The notes under the pieces were generated by a model. It worked only from the letters and a program-made list of their open reading frames with translations. It was not told the origin of the DNA and did no database searches. Both the position numbers and the translations under genes were made by a program. A DNA stretch of 64,000 nucleotides from Terrabacter sp. Root85 (lineage in GTDB: Bacteria > Actinomycetota > Actinomycetes > Actinomycetales > Dermatophilaceae), in assembly GCF_001429185.1 (NCBI RefSeq), contig NZ_LMIW01000001.1, positions 1,081,490-1,145,489 on the forward strand, in the 5' to 3' direction. The stretch's first letter is position 1. The number at the start of each line of letters is the position of its first letter. Positions 1 through 8,317 of the stretch are shown here, one piece after another.

Positions 1-2214
1 TCCCCCGGGCAGGGGAATCGTGATCGTCGGCTGCGTCGTCGTCGGCTGGGGCTTCCCGGTGCCGATCGTCTTCGTCGGCTGCTGCGTCGTCGTCGGCGGT
101 GCCGTCGTGGTGGTCGGCGCCTGTGTCGTCGTCGTCGCGGGCGCCTGGGTCGTCGTCTGCGGCGGCGGCGTGAACGTCGTCGTCGGGGTCGGGATCTTGT
201 CGTCGCCGACACCAGCGCGGTTCGGGAAGTCCTGGACCTCCATGTTGTCCGTCACGACCTTCATGAAGTCGTAGAAGACGTCGGCCGGGATCGTGCCACC
301 CGTGAGGTTGGTGTCCTCGGAGCTCGTCAGCGTCTGCGGGTTCCCGTTCGCGTCGGGCTTGTACATGCCGATGGACACCGCGAGCTGCGGGATGAACCCG
401 GAGAACCAGATCGACTTCGCCTCTGAGGAGGTGCCCGTCTTGCCCGCGACCGGGCGGTTCAGGCGCTGGAGCTTCGTCGCGGTGCCGCCGTCCTTGACGG
501 TGTAGGTCATGGCGTCGGTGACGTCGGCGGTCACGTCCTTGTCGAAGGCGCGCTTCGTCTGCGGCTTGGCGTCGTAGGTGAAGTCACCGGTCGTCGAGGT
601 GACCTTCTTGACGAAGTACGGCTTGGCCCGCACTCCCTGCGAGGCGATCGTCGAGTAGGCCGTGGCCATGTCGATGACGTGCGGCGAGGCCGTGCCGAGG
701 ACGTTGGTGAGGGTCTCGTCGAGACCCGGCGTCCGCGCGGGGATGCCGGCGTCGATCGCCGCCTGCCGGGTCAGGGCCGGCGTGATCGTGCTGTTGAGGT
801 TGACGAAGGCCGTGTTGATCGAGCGACCGATCATCCGGCGCATGTCGACCATGCCGTAGGAGCGGTCGCCGAAGTTCGTGATCTTCGTGCCGTCGATCTC
901 CTGGGGCTGGTCGCCGTCGAACTTCGTCTTCGTGGACACGCCGTCGCGGACCGCCGCGAGGACGGCGAACGGCTTGAAGTTCGAGGCGCCCTGCATGATC
1001 GCCTGGGTCGAGGTGTTGAACTGCGACTTGGCGTAGTCGGCGCCGCCGTACATCGCGACCACGGCACCGTCGCCGGGCCGGACCGCGACGAGGCCGCCCT
1101 GCACCTTCTTGGGCAGGTTGTCCTGCATCGCCGCGATCGCCGCGGTCTGGGCCTTCTTGTCGATCGTCGTGACGATGCGCAGGCCGCCGTTGTCGATGTC
1201 CTGCTCCGAGAGGCCGGTCGAGACGAGCTCGCGCTTGACCTGGGCGGTGATGAAGCCGTTGGGGCCCGACGAGAACTTGTTGCCCTTGTAGGCCTGGATC
1301 TTCGGCAGCTCGGTGTACTTGGCCCGCTCGGCCGCGCTGAGCCAGCCCTCCTGCACCATCCCGTCGAGGACGTACGCGTAGCGCTTGGTGAGGTTGGCCT
1401 CGGCCGTGTCACCGTTGGCCGGGTCGTAGAGGGAGGGCGCGTTGATGACCGACGCGAGCACGGCGCCCTCGCCGACGCTGAGCTTGGAGACGTCCTTGCC
1501 GAAGTACGCCTTGGCCGCGCTCTGGATGCCGTAGGCACCGCGGCCGTAGTAGATGGTGTTGAGGTACTTCTCGAGGATCTCGGCCTTGGAGAGCTGGCCG
1601 TCGATCTTGACCGCGATGAGGATCTCCTTGGCCTTGCGGGAGATCGTGCGGTCCTGGGTGAGGAAGTAGTTCTTGACGTACTGCTGGGTGATCGTGGAGC
1701 CACCGACCTGGGTCTCACCGGTGACGCTCGTCTTGACGGCGCGCAGGATGCCGCCGACCGAGATGCCGTTGTTCTGGTAGAACGTGCGGTCCTCGGCGGC
1801 GATGTGGGCGTCCTGGACGAACTTGGGCACCTGCTTGAGCTTGACCGACTCGCGGTTGCCGTCCTGGACGGCGATGCGGTCGAGCTCGGTCTTGCCGTCG
1901 CTGTAGTAGACGATCGAGACCTGCTTGTTGGCCAGCTCGTTGGGCTGCGGGATGGCGGTCTGGTTGTAGGCGATGACGACGCCGACGACGCCGAGCACGA
2001 GCAGCACCGCGGCGGCGATCGAGCCCCACTTGAGCGTGCCGATGGCCCACTTCTTCCAGCCGGTGCGGCCCTCGCCCTCACCGTCGGCGAAGCCGGCGGT
2101 CCCTGCGGACCGGCCGTTGCCGTTGCCATTCCCTGCGCGCTGGGGCCGGCCCTTGTCGGCCGCCAGCTGGGCAGCGCGGATGTCGCGCCTGCTCTGCGTC
2201 ACAACCTGCTCCAT
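1..2214 (-). CDS. Bifunctional penicillin-binding protein (transglycosylase/transpeptidase), C-terminus cut off
   Basis: Class A PBP that polymerises and cross-links peptidoglycan outside the membrane. 738 codons lie in the window and the frame is still open at base 1. A short basic N-terminus precedes one membrane anchor (about residues 55-80). The glycosyltransferase domain shows EDRTFYQNNG, GGSTITQQ and a YLNTIYYG segment. The transpeptidase domain shows SNFK (the SxxK serine), SIN (SxN) and KTGTSS. The visible C-terminus is a Pro/Thr-rich tail, the source of the repetitive gtcgtc sequence at the left edge. The ATG at 2214 has no strong ribosome site; an in-frame GTG at 2202 follows GGAGCAGG and may be the real start. 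It diverges from the sigma gene at 2464. Family certain; ponA-like subtype not resolved. Confidence 0.93.
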   Translation of the reverse strand, partial: MEQVVTQSRRDIRAAQLAADKGRPQRAGNGNGNGRSAGTAGFADGEGEGRTGWKKWAIGTLKWGSIAAAVLLVLGVVGVVIAYNQTAIPQPNELANKQVSIVYYSDGKTELDRIAVQDGNRESVKLKQVPKFVQDAHIAAEDRTFYQNNGISVGGILRAVKTSVTGETQVGGSTITQQYVKNYFLTQDRTISRKAKEILIAVKIDGQLSKAEILEKYLNTIYYGRGAYGIQSAAKAYFGKDVSKLSVGEGAVLASVINAPSLYDPANGDTAEANLTKRYAYVLDGMVQEGWLSAAERAKYTELPKIQAYKGNKFSSGPNGFITAQVKRELVSTGLSEQDIDNGGLRIVTTIDKKAQTAAIAAMQDNLPKKVQGGLVAVRPGDGAVVAMYGGADYAKSQFNTSTQAIMQGASNFKPFAVLAAVRDGVSTKTKFDGDQPQEIDGTKITNFGDRSYGMVDMRRMIGRSINTAFVNLNSTITPALTRQAAIDAGIPARTPGLDETLTNVLGTASPHVIDMATAYSTIASQGVRAKPYFVKKVTSTTGDFTYDAKPQTKRAFDKDVTADVTDAMTYTVKDGGTATKLQRLNRPVAGKTGTSSEAKSIWFSGFIPQLAVSIGMYKPDANGNPQTLTSSEDTNLTGGTIPADVFYDFMKVVTDNMEVQDFPNRAGVGDDKIPTPTTTFTPPPQTTTQAPATTTTQAPTTTTAPPTTTQQPTKTIGTGKPQPTTTQPTITIPLPGG

Positions 2215-2463
2215 TCACTGATCAGGCCCGAGAAACCGTCCCGGGCCGCCACTCAGTATGACCTGACCGGCGCCGTGACGACGAAACGACGGAGGCGGCT
2301 CACACGAGCGGCACAAGCACCCCACAGACTGTTTTCACATACCCGGGGGCGGCGTGCAACCTTTCTCCGGGGTCAGCCGCTCCTGCAGGATGTGACGACA
2401 GTGACAGGCACCGACGCCGGGGCGAGCAGCCTCTCCGCCGGGCCGCTGACAGGGGGACGAGCC

Positions 2464-2976
2464 GTGGACCGAGGGTCCTTCGACGACTTCGTGGCGACGC
2501 GCTCGACCCGACTGCTGCGGACGGCATACCTGCTCACGCACGACCGCGCACTCGCCGAGGACCTCGTGCAGACCTCGCTCGCCAAGGCGTGGTTCGCCTG
2601 GGGTCGCATCGACGGCCAGCCCGACGCGTACGTCCGCCGGGTCATGGTCAACACGTACTCGAGCTGGTGGCGGCGGCGCTGGAACGGCGAGCAGGCCACG
2701 GCCGAGCTGCCCGAGCGCGCCACGGCTGCCGGGCACCGCACCGAGGCCGTACGCGTGGACGACCGCACCGACCTCTGGCGGGCGCTCGCTCGGCTACCGA
2801 GGCGCCAGCGGGCCGTCGTCGTGCTCCGCTTCTACGAGGACCTGTCCGAGATCGAGACCGCCGAGATCCTGCAGTGCTCCGTCGGCACCGTGAAGAGCCA
2901 GGCGAGCCGCGCGCTGGCCAAGCTCCGCATCGACCCCACCCTGAGCCCGACCTCCGACGAGGAGCGTGTCCGATGA
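2464..2976 (+). CDS. ECF sigma factor, SigE-family (SACE-type)
   Basis: Small 170-residue group 4 sigma factor that would redirect RNA polymerase. Region 2 shows TAYLLTHDRALAEDLVQTSL and region 4 shows LPRRQRAVVVLRFYEDLS followed by a helix-turn-helix ending GTVKSQASRAL, the signature of the SigE-family ECF sigmas common in Actinobacteria. The GTG start at 2464 is chosen because AGGGGGA lies about 7 nt upstream and the protein then begins just before region 2. Its stop overlaps the next start (ATGA), so it is translationally coupled to the membrane-anchored protein at 2973, the usual place for a cognate anti-sigma factor. Its target promoters cannot be told from this window. Confidence 0.9.
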   Translation: MDRGSFDDFVATRSTRLLRTAYLLTHDRALAEDLVQTSLAKAWFAWGRIDGQPDAYVRRVMVNTYSSWWRRRWNGEQATAELPERATAAGHRTEAVRVDDRTDLWRALARLPRRQRAVVVLRFYEDLSEIETAEILQCSVGTVKSQASRALAKLRIDPTLSPTSDEERVR

Positions 2977-4064
2977 ACCTCACCGACCTGCGCGACGAGC
3001 TGACCACCCACGCCGACGACCTCGGCACCGCCCCTGACTTCACGGCCGGCGTCGCCGGCCGGGTGCGCACGACGAAGCGCCGTCGCGCCGTCGCCGCAGG
3101 CTCGGTCGCGACGCTCGCCGTCGCCGCCCTCGCCGTCGGGGTCGTGACCTCGCTCGGCCGTCCCGCGCCGACGGTCCCGGCCGGGCCGCCGTCGAGCGCT
3201 GCTCCGATGATCGGGGCCGACGGCATGCCGTTCCGGTCCGTCCCCGACGCGCCCGGCGACGTCGTCAAGGACGGCCTGCGCTACCGAGCCCGGGTCGGCG
3301 ACGACACCCTCGTCGCCGGTTTCATCGGTGACCGCGGCCAGGGTCAGTTCTCGCTCGTCTGGGAGCCCACGACGACCCACGTCTCCATCGGCGCCGAGTG
3401 CTACCTGCCCGGCCTGACCGACGCCGAGGCCGCGACGTACATGGTCACGGTCAGCTTCGGGGGGACCGCCGGCTTCTTCGGCAGCTCGTGCGCGGCCGGC
3501 CGGCCCGCGGAGCGCGACTTCCCGGCCGGGGGAACCGTCCCCGGCGAGCCGGGCCAGGGCTGGACGGAGCTGACGGTCGGGCGCACCGCCTCGGTCCGCA
3601 TCCAGCTCGTCGACGCGAAGACGCGCAAGCCGGCCTCGGTCGACGGCGCCCAGCTGACCGGCGCCATCTACGCGCAGGGCGCACGGGCCCTGATCAGGGA
3701 CCTGTCCGGCACGCCGGTCGCGGCGCTCCCCGACGTCATCGAGCGTGAGGGCTACCGCTACCGCCTCACGGCTTCGATCGCCGGTCCGATAGACGTCGCC
3801 GGTACGCCACTGGAGACGGCAGCCCCGCAGAGCGGGCCGTTCCTCGTCACGTCCGGCACGGTCGTCACCGGCTCCCCTCGCCGCGAGCCAGCCTATTTCC
3901 AGCTCGAGGGCCTGGTCGGGGAGCAGACGCAGTGGATGGAAGGCGGCTCGCAGACCGCACCCCAGCCGTCCGGCGACGGTCGGCCGCTGCAGCTCGTCGT
4001 CGCCGAGGGGTCGGCGCCGCCGCACGGCACGGGCTTCATCGCCATCTACACCCCAGAGCCCTGA
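2973..4064 (+). CDS. Membrane-anchored protein, probable anti-sigma partner of the upstream ECF sigma
   Basis: 363 residues, ATGA-overlapped with the sigma gene. The first ~45 residues (MNLTDLRDELTTHADDLG...) are the short intracellular helix typical of SigE-family partner proteins; a transmembrane helix follows (about residues 45-65, AVAAGSVATLAVAALAVGVV), then an extracytoplasmic domain of about 290 residues. That domain has a few cysteines (CYLPG, SSCAAG) and beta-rich sequence with no family I recognise. Topology and position support an anti-sigma or sigma-coupled sensor role; no zinc-binding HxxxCxxC motif is visible, so it is not a classical ZAS anti-sigma factor. Function inferred from context only. 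Confidence 0.72.
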   Translation: MNLTDLRDELTTHADDLGTAPDFTAGVAGRVRTTKRRRAVAAGSVATLAVAALAVGVVTSLGRPAPTVPAGPPSSAAPMIGADGMPFRSVPDAPGDVVKDGLRYRARVGDDTLVAGFIGDRGQGQFSLVWEPTTTHVSIGAECYLPGLTDAEAATYMVTVSFGGTAGFFGSSCAAGRPAERDFPAGGTVPGEPGQGWTELTVGRTASVRIQLVDAKTRKPASVDGAQLTGAIYAQGARALIRDLSGTPVAALPDVIEREGYRYRLTASIAGPIDVAGTPLETAAPQSGPFLVTSGTVVTGSPRREPAYFQLEGLVGEQTQWMEGGSQTAPQPSGDGRPLQLVVAEGSAPPHGTGFIAIYTPEP

Positions 4065-4110
4065 GCCGCCCACGCGTCGCGTCGCCCAGCCGCTGAGCGC
4101 GACCGCAGGC

Positions 4111-4190
4111 CCGGGTCAACCAACAGGCACGAACCACCAGGACGTCGAACAGACGCCGAAACCTGGGTTCGGTCCTGTTGGTTGACCCGG
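4111..4190. repeat. 80-nt inverted repeat (17-bp perfect outer arms)
   Basis: Bases 4111-4127 are exactly complementary to 4174-4190 (arm begins CCGGGTCAACCAACAGG). Inside, 4129-4140 and about 4162-4171 pair imperfectly, so the whole element can fold into one long hairpin. It lies between the anti-sigma-like gene and padR. It could terminate the upstream operon, though there is no T-run. Confidence 0.7.
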
Positions 4191-4227
4191 CGTCGAGGAA
4201 CGTGTCACGCGATGCGTCGGCGTGATG

Positions 4228-4262
4228 TATCGCAGCGATATATCTGGGTGTACCGTAGTCAC
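4228..4262 (+). promoter_or_regulatory. padR promoter with dyad operator; leaderless start
   Basis: TATCG-CAG-CGATA (4228-4240) is a dyad just upstream of TACCGT (4251-4256), which is a good -10 box placed 6 nt before the GTG at 4263. That geometry predicts a transcript starting at the GTG with no leader. The dyad covers the spacer/-35 zone, the expected position for autorepression by the PadR protein encoded downstream. Confidence 0.55.
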
Positions 4263-4916
4263 GTGCCGAAGTCCGAACGTCCTCAGAGCCGCCGCGCTGC
4301 GCTGCTCGAGTTCGCGGTCCTCGGCCTGCTCCACGACGGCCCGCTGCACGGCTACGAGCTGCGCAAGCGCCTCACCACCGCGCTCGGCATCTTCCGGGCG
4401 CTGTCCTACGGCTCGCTCTACCCGGCGCTGCGCCACCTCGTCGACTCGGGCTGGATCCACGAGACGACCGAGGCGGCCTCGGCCAGCAGCAAGCGGCCCC
4501 GGATCACCTACGAGCTGACCGCCGACGGCAAGGAGCACTTCCAGGACCTCGTCGCGGCCAGCGGCCCCGACGCCTGGGACGACGACGACTTCGACGTCCG
4601 CTTCGCCTTCTTCTCGCGCACCGAGGCGCAGGTGCGCCTGCGCATCCTCGAGGGCCGGCGCTCCCGGCTCGAGGAGCGGCTCGCCAACATCCGCGACGCC
4701 TCCCAGGCCCGCCGCGAGCGGATGGACAGCTACACCCTGGCCCTCCAGCAGCACGGCGAGGAGCGCGCCGAGCGCGAGGTGCGCTGGCTCGAGGAGCTCA
4801 TCGTCGCCGAACGCCGCGCGGCCCTCGACCCGGGCCCGGCGGCCTACGACGAACCCGGCCTGGCCACCACAGACATCACCACCCCCCAGAGCACGACCAC
4901 CAACAACAAGGAGTGA
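4263..4916 (+). CDS. PadR-family transcriptional regulator
   Basis: 217-residue regulator. The N-terminal winged helix carries LLEFAVLGLLHDGPLHGYEL, a recognition region (SYGSLYPALRHLVDSGW) and a wing (PRITYELTADGKEHF), all typical of PadR. The C-terminal half is a charged coiled coil (EERLANIRDASQARRERM) as in PadR-s2/Vir-type members that dimerise through long helices. The GTG start is preferred because a -10 box sits 6 nt upstream and the protein then begins MPKSERPQ; longer in-frame starts would cross the promoter. The stop lies 3 nt before ino1, with the ino1 ribosome site inside the padR tail, so the two are coupled. A PadR-type gene next to ino1 is also found in Mycobacterium. Confidence 0.9.
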   Translation: MPKSERPQSRRAALLEFAVLGLLHDGPLHGYELRKRLTTALGIFRALSYGSLYPALRHLVDSGWIHETTEAASASSKRPRITYELTADGKEHFQDLVAASGPDAWDDDDFDVRFAFFSRTEAQVRLRILEGRRSRLEERLANIRDASQARRERMDSYTLALQQHGEERAEREVRWLEELIVAERRAALDPGPAAYDEPGLATTDITTPQSTTTNNKE

Positions 4917-4919
4917 TCC

Positions 4920-6011
4920 ATGGGATCCGTACGCGTCGCCATCGTCGGCGTCGGCAACTGCGCGAGCTCGCTCGTGCAGGGCGTCGAGTACTACAAGGAC
5001 GCTGACGCCACCACCGGCGTCCCCGGCCTCATGCACGTCAAGTTCGGCGAGTACCACGTCTCTGACGTCGAGTTCGTCGCCGCCTTCGACGTCGACGACA
5101 AGAAGGTCGGCAAGGACCTCTCCGAGGCCATCAACGCCTCGGAGAACAACACCATCAAGATCGCCGACGTCCCCACCACGGGTGTCGAGGTCCAGCGCGG
5201 CCACACGCTCGACGGTCTCGGCAAGTACTACCGCCAGACGATCGACGAGTCCGGCGCCGAGCCGGTCGACGTCGTGCAGATCCTCAAGGACCGCAAGGTC
5301 GACGTCCTCGTCTCCTACCTCCCGGTGGGCTCCGAGCAGGCCGACAAGTTCTACGCCCAGTGCGCCATCGACGCGAAGGTCGCCTTCGTCAACGCGCTCC
5401 CGGTCTTCATCGCCTCCGACCCCGAGTGGGCCGCGAAGTTCGAGGCCGCCGGCGTGCCGATCATCGGTGACGACATCAAGAGCCAGGTCGGCGCGACCAT
5501 CACGCACCGCGTCATGGCCAAGCTCTTCGAGGACCGCGGCGTCGTGCTCGACCGGACGTACCAGCTCAACGTCGGCGGCAACATGGACTTCAAGAACATG
5601 CTCGAGCGCGAGCGCCTCGAGTCCAAGAAGGTCTCCAAGACCCAGGCCGTCACGAGCAACCTCACCGGTCCGCTCTCGGGTCTCGTCGACAGCAAGAACG
5701 TCCACATCGGCCCGTCCGACTACGTCGCGTGGCTCGACGACCGCAAGTGGGCCTACGTCCGCCTCGAGGGTCGCGCCTTCGGCGACGTGCCGCTGAACCT
5801 CGAGTACAAGCTCGAGGTGTGGGACTCCCCCAACTCGGCCGGCATCATCATCGACGCCATCCGTGCGGCGAAGATCGCCAAGGACCGTGGCATCGGCGGC
5901 GCCCTGCTGTCCGCCTCGTCCTACCTCATGAAGTCCCCGCCGGAGCAGCGTCCGGACGACCTCGGTCGCGCCAAGCTCGAGGCCTTCATCGCAGGCACCG
6001 AGGAGCGCTGA
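4920..6011 (+). CDS. ino1: Inositol-3-phosphate synthase
   Basis: Converts glucose-6-phosphate to 1L-myo-inositol-3-phosphate with bound NAD+, the first step to phosphatidylinositol and mycothiol in Actinobacteria. 363 residues, the usual length of the short bacterial form. The Rossmann motif is [16 protein letters not shown] at the N-terminus; the family signatures [30 protein letters not shown] and LNVGGNMDF are intact, as is the C-terminal [19 protein letters not shown] at 4920 follows AAGGAG. It is co-transcribed with padR and followed by a strong terminator. Confidence 0.97.
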   Translation: MGSVRVAIVGVGNCASSLVQGVEYYKDADATTGVPGLMHVKFGEYHVSDVEFVAAFDVDDKKVGKDLSEAINASENNTIKIADVPTTGVEVQRGHTLDGLGKYYRQTIDESGAEPVDVVQILKDRKVDVLVSYLPVGSEQADKFYAQCAIDAKVAFVNALPVFIASDPEWAAKFEAAGVPIIGDDIKSQVGATITHRVMAKLFEDRGVVLDRTYQLNVGGNMDFKNMLERERLESKKVSKTQAVTSNLTGPLSGLVDSKNVHIGPSDYVAWLDDRKWAYVRLEGRAFGDVPLNLEYKLEVWDSPNSAGIIIDAIRAAKIAKDRGIGGALLSASSYLMKSPPEQRPDDLGRAKLEAFIAGTEER

Positions 6012-6038
6012 CCCAACCGGTCAGTCCCGAGCCCGTAT

Positions 6039-6076
6039 GCCATGAGGCCCCTCCCAGCCGGGAGGGGCCTCATGGC
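6039..6076 (+). terminator. Rho-independent-type terminator after ino1
   Basis: Perfect 17-bp stem, 6039-6055 against 6060-6076, with a 4-nt AGCC loop. It lies between the convergent ino1 and the membrane protein gene at 6093 and can serve both. GTATGCC, the window-wide motif, overlaps its left edge (6035-6041). Confidence 0.85.
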
Positions 6077-6092
6077 TGTCGCTCCTCGAGGG

Positions 6093-6545
6093 TCACTCCT
6101 GGCGCCGGACGCGGCTGGACTGGATGACTGCCGTGACTCCCAGGGCCACGAGCACCAGGGCCGGCAGCAGCGCCGGTGACCGCCAGGGCGTGAACTGCGG
6201 GTACGAGGCGACGGCGACGGCGGCACTGACGGCGCACACCAGCCCGGCGAGCACCTCGAGGAGGCCGAGCGCGCGCGAGAGGCCGGCGGCTCGGTGCGGG
6301 TGGTGGGGCGTGGAGCGAACGACGTTGACCGCGACCGCACCGAAGACCAGAGCGACGCCGCAGACCGCCACGCCGATGGGGGTGTAGAGCGTCTCCAGCT
6401 CGGCACCGGACCGCGTGCCAGCCACGACGAGGACGATCCCCGTGCCCAGTGCCGCCGTGGCGACGACGACGTGCCCCATCGCGATGGCCATGGCCTGAGC
6501 GGACGGTGCACGCCTGCGTGAACCGAGGTGCGTGGAGGTTGTCAT
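6093..6545 (-). CDS. Small polytopic membrane protein, unknown function
   Basis: 150 residues with four predicted hydrophobic segments (MGHVVVATAALGTGIVLVVA, GVAVCGVALVFGAVAV, LLEVLAGLVCAVSAAVAV, LLPALVLVALGVTAVI) and a short basic tail. I recognise no family. Start is uncertain: ATG at 6545 gives MTTSTHLG, with a GTG 15 nt further upstream also possible; neither has an ideal ribosome site. It stands alone between ino1 (convergent) and the DedA gene. Confidence 0.65.
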   Translation of the reverse strand: MTTSTHLGSRRRAPSAQAMAIAMGHVVVATAALGTGIVLVVAGTRSGAELETLYTPIGVAVCGVALVFGAVAVNVVRSTPHHPHRAAGLSRALGLLEVLAGLVCAVSAAVAVASYPQFTPWRSPALLPALVLVALGVTAVIQSSRVRRQE

Positions 6546-6671
6546 GCTCCAGCACAGCACCGATCCGGCCGCTGCGGACGAGTATGTCGACTCAGTCGGA
6601 GCCGGTGACCAGGGCGCAGCGCTCGGGTCGCGGTGGAGACGAAGGCCGAGGAGCGACCCCGACGTGCGCGC

Positions 6672-7409
6672 TCAGCCCGCTGACGGCATACGCGAGGGGT
6701 TCCCGCCGCCCTCCGCGTCGGCACCTTCGGCAACCCCCGCACCCTCGGCGCCCTCTGCACCCTCGGCGCCCTCGGTGCCCTCGGCGCCCTCGGCGCCCTC
6801 GGCACGGTGGCGGCGCACCTGCCAGACGACGAGGGCCACCACGACGACGACACCCACGGCGACGGCGGCGCCGCGCCCGAGCCACGTCTCGACCCGGGTG
6901 TACGAGCGGCCCGCGAGGTAGCCGGCCGTGACGACGGCGCTCCCCCAGGCGATGCCGCCGGCGGCGTTCCAGACGAGGAAGGTCGGGTAGTGCATCTTCG
7001 ACATCCCGGCCAGGGCCGGCATGACGGCGCGCAGGAACGCGGTCCAGCGGCCGAGGAAGACGGCGGCGCCGCCGCGGCGGCCGAGGAAGCCCTGCGCCTG
7101 GTCGATGCGCCCGCGGTGCCGGTCGAAGGCGCGCAGGGCCACGACCCGGCCACCGAGATGACGGCCGACCTCGAAACCGACGGTGTCGCCGACGATCGCG
7201 GCCACGACGACGACGACGAGGACCGCGGCGAGCGGCACGTGCCCGAGCGAGGCGGCCACGCCACCGAGGATGGCGACGGTCTCACCGGGCACGACGAAGC
7301 CGACGAAGAGCGCGTCCTCGACGAAGACGATCCCACCGACGACGAGGAGCACGAGCCACACCGGTGCGTGGAGGACCTGGGTGGTGATGGTGTCGAGCAG
7401 GGCGCTCAC
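6672..7409 (-). CDS. DedA-family membrane protein with Glu-Gly-Ala repeat tail
   Basis: DedA (SNARE-associated/VTT) proteins are inner-membrane proteins linked to lipid carrier flipping and membrane homeostasis. Seen here: FVEDALFVGFVVPGETVAI near the N-terminus, the family motif GRHLGGR, then FLGRWTAFLRAVMPALAGMSKM (the conserved F.[GR]R..P.R...G motif) and C-terminal membrane helices. GTG at 7409 (VSALLDT) is chosen because AGGAG stands 8 nt upstream. After the last helix the protein ends in about 45 residues of EGA/EGT tandem repeats encoded by 9-bp repeats, not part of the family fold. 245 residues in all. Confidence 0.9.
   Translation of the reverse strand: MSALLDTITTQVLHAPVWLVLLVVGGIVFVEDALFVGFVVPGETVAILGGVAASLGHVPLAAVLVVVVVAAIVGDTVGFEVGRHLGGRVVALRAFDRHRGRIDQAQGFLGRRGGAAVFLGRWTAFLRAVMPALAGMSKMHYPTFLVWNAAGGIAWGSAVVTAGYLAGRSYTRVETWLGRGAAVAVGVVVVVALVVWQVRRHRAEGAEGAEGTEGAEGAEGAEGAGVAEGADAEGGGNPSRMPSAG
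6740..6803. repeat. 9-bp tandem repeat coding the DedA tail
   Basis: Imperfect tandem copies of GCCCTCGGC, some with T or A substitutions. They encode alternating Glu-Gly-Ala on the minus strand at the DedA C-terminus. Copy-number slippage is likely between strains. Confidence 0.8.
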
Positions 7410-7585
7410 GTCGGGGGCTCCTATGGGTGGCGACAGATTCCACGCGCAGTCTCGGTGAGTCGGCTGGGAGTCCACTGGATGCGCGTCACAACATTTGGAC
7501 ACCCATAACGTGATGCATGGTTCTGTGGTCAGAATGGCATGCAGACCGGGGCGCGCCGTGCGCCCGACCGCGAGAGGACGAGCCA

Positions 7586-8224
7586 ATGGCAACACCGCGA
7601 CTGGGCGAGATCGCCCCCGACTTCGAGGCCACGACGACCGAGGGCCCGATCCGCTTCCACGACTGGAAGGACGCCAGCTGGGCCGTCCTCTTCAGCCACC
7701 CGGCCGACTTCACGCCGGTCTGCACCACAGAGCTCGGCCGCGTCGCCGCCCTCGACGACGAGTGGAACAAGCGCGGCGTCAAGGTGCTCGCCGTCTCGGT
7801 CGACCCGATCGAGCAGCACGAGGAGTGGAAGGGCGACATCGAGGAGGTCAGCGGTGCGACCGTCGGCTACCCGATCATCGCCGACGACTCCCGCCAGGTC
7901 TCCGAGCTCTACGACATGATCCACCCCGGCGAGGGCGACACCTCGGGCGTGCGCTCCGTCTTCATCATCGACCCGGCCAACAAGGTCCGCCTGTCGCTGA
8001 CCTACCCCAAGAGCGTCGGCCGCAACTTCGACGAGATCCTCCGCGCCGTCGACGCGCTCCAGCTCACCGACAGCGGCCCGTTCTCCACGCCGGCCGACTG
8101 GCGCGAGGGCCAGAAGGTCATCGTGGCCCCGACCGTGTCGACCGCCGACGCCCGCGAGCGTTTCGGTGCCGACGCCGTCGACGAGGTCAAGCCCTACCTG
8201 CGCTTCACGACCGCCCCGGCCTGA
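7586..8224 (+). CDS. 1-Cys peroxiredoxin (Prx6-type)
   Basis: Reduces hydrogen peroxide and organic hydroperoxides. 212 residues, the length of the Prx6 subfamily rather than AhpC. The peroxidatic cysteine is Cys46 in PADFTPVCTTE, and the extended C-terminal domain of Prx6 enzymes (TYPKSVGRNFDEILRAVDAL, then FSTPADWREGQKVIVAP) is complete. No resolving CxxC is seen. ATG at 7586 follows GAGAGGA by 9 nt. It is monocistronic, divergent from DedA and convergent with the S8 protease gene. Confidence 0.95.
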   Translation: MATPRLGEIAPDFEATTTEGPIRFHDWKDASWAVLFSHPADFTPVCTTELGRVAALDDEWNKRGVKVLAVSVDPIEQHEEWKGDIEEVSGATVGYPIIADDSRQVSELYDMIHPGEGDTSGVRSVFIIDPANKVRLSLTYPKSVGRNFDEILRAVDALQLTDSGPFSTPADWREGQKVIVAPTVSTADARERFGADAVDEVKPYLRFTTAPA

Positions 8225-8235
8225 GCGGCGGGACG

Positions 8236-8270
8236 GACGGTGGCCGGCCCGTGCGGGGTCGGCCACCGTC
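8236..8270. terminator. Bidirectional terminator between peroxiredoxin and S8 protease genes
   Basis: 11-bp perfect stem (8236-8246 with 8260-8270) and a 13-nt loop between two convergent genes. No T-run on either side. Confidence 0.65.
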
Positions 8271-8317
8271 GACGTACCGATTGTCCTGTCACGACACGGG
8301 TGACGTCAGCACCCGGG

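Noticed and set aside
1-180. Repetitive gtcgtc sequence as a microsatellite or CRISPR-like repeat
   Set aside because: It is the Thr/Pro-rich coding tail of the PBP read from the other strand, with no regular unit or spacer.
679-2463. Long plus-strand open frame opposite the penicillin-binding protein, continuous with the sigma gene
   Set aside because: It is antisense to a gene with all PBP motifs and has Arg/Leu/Asp-rich shadow composition; the sigma protein starts at 2464.
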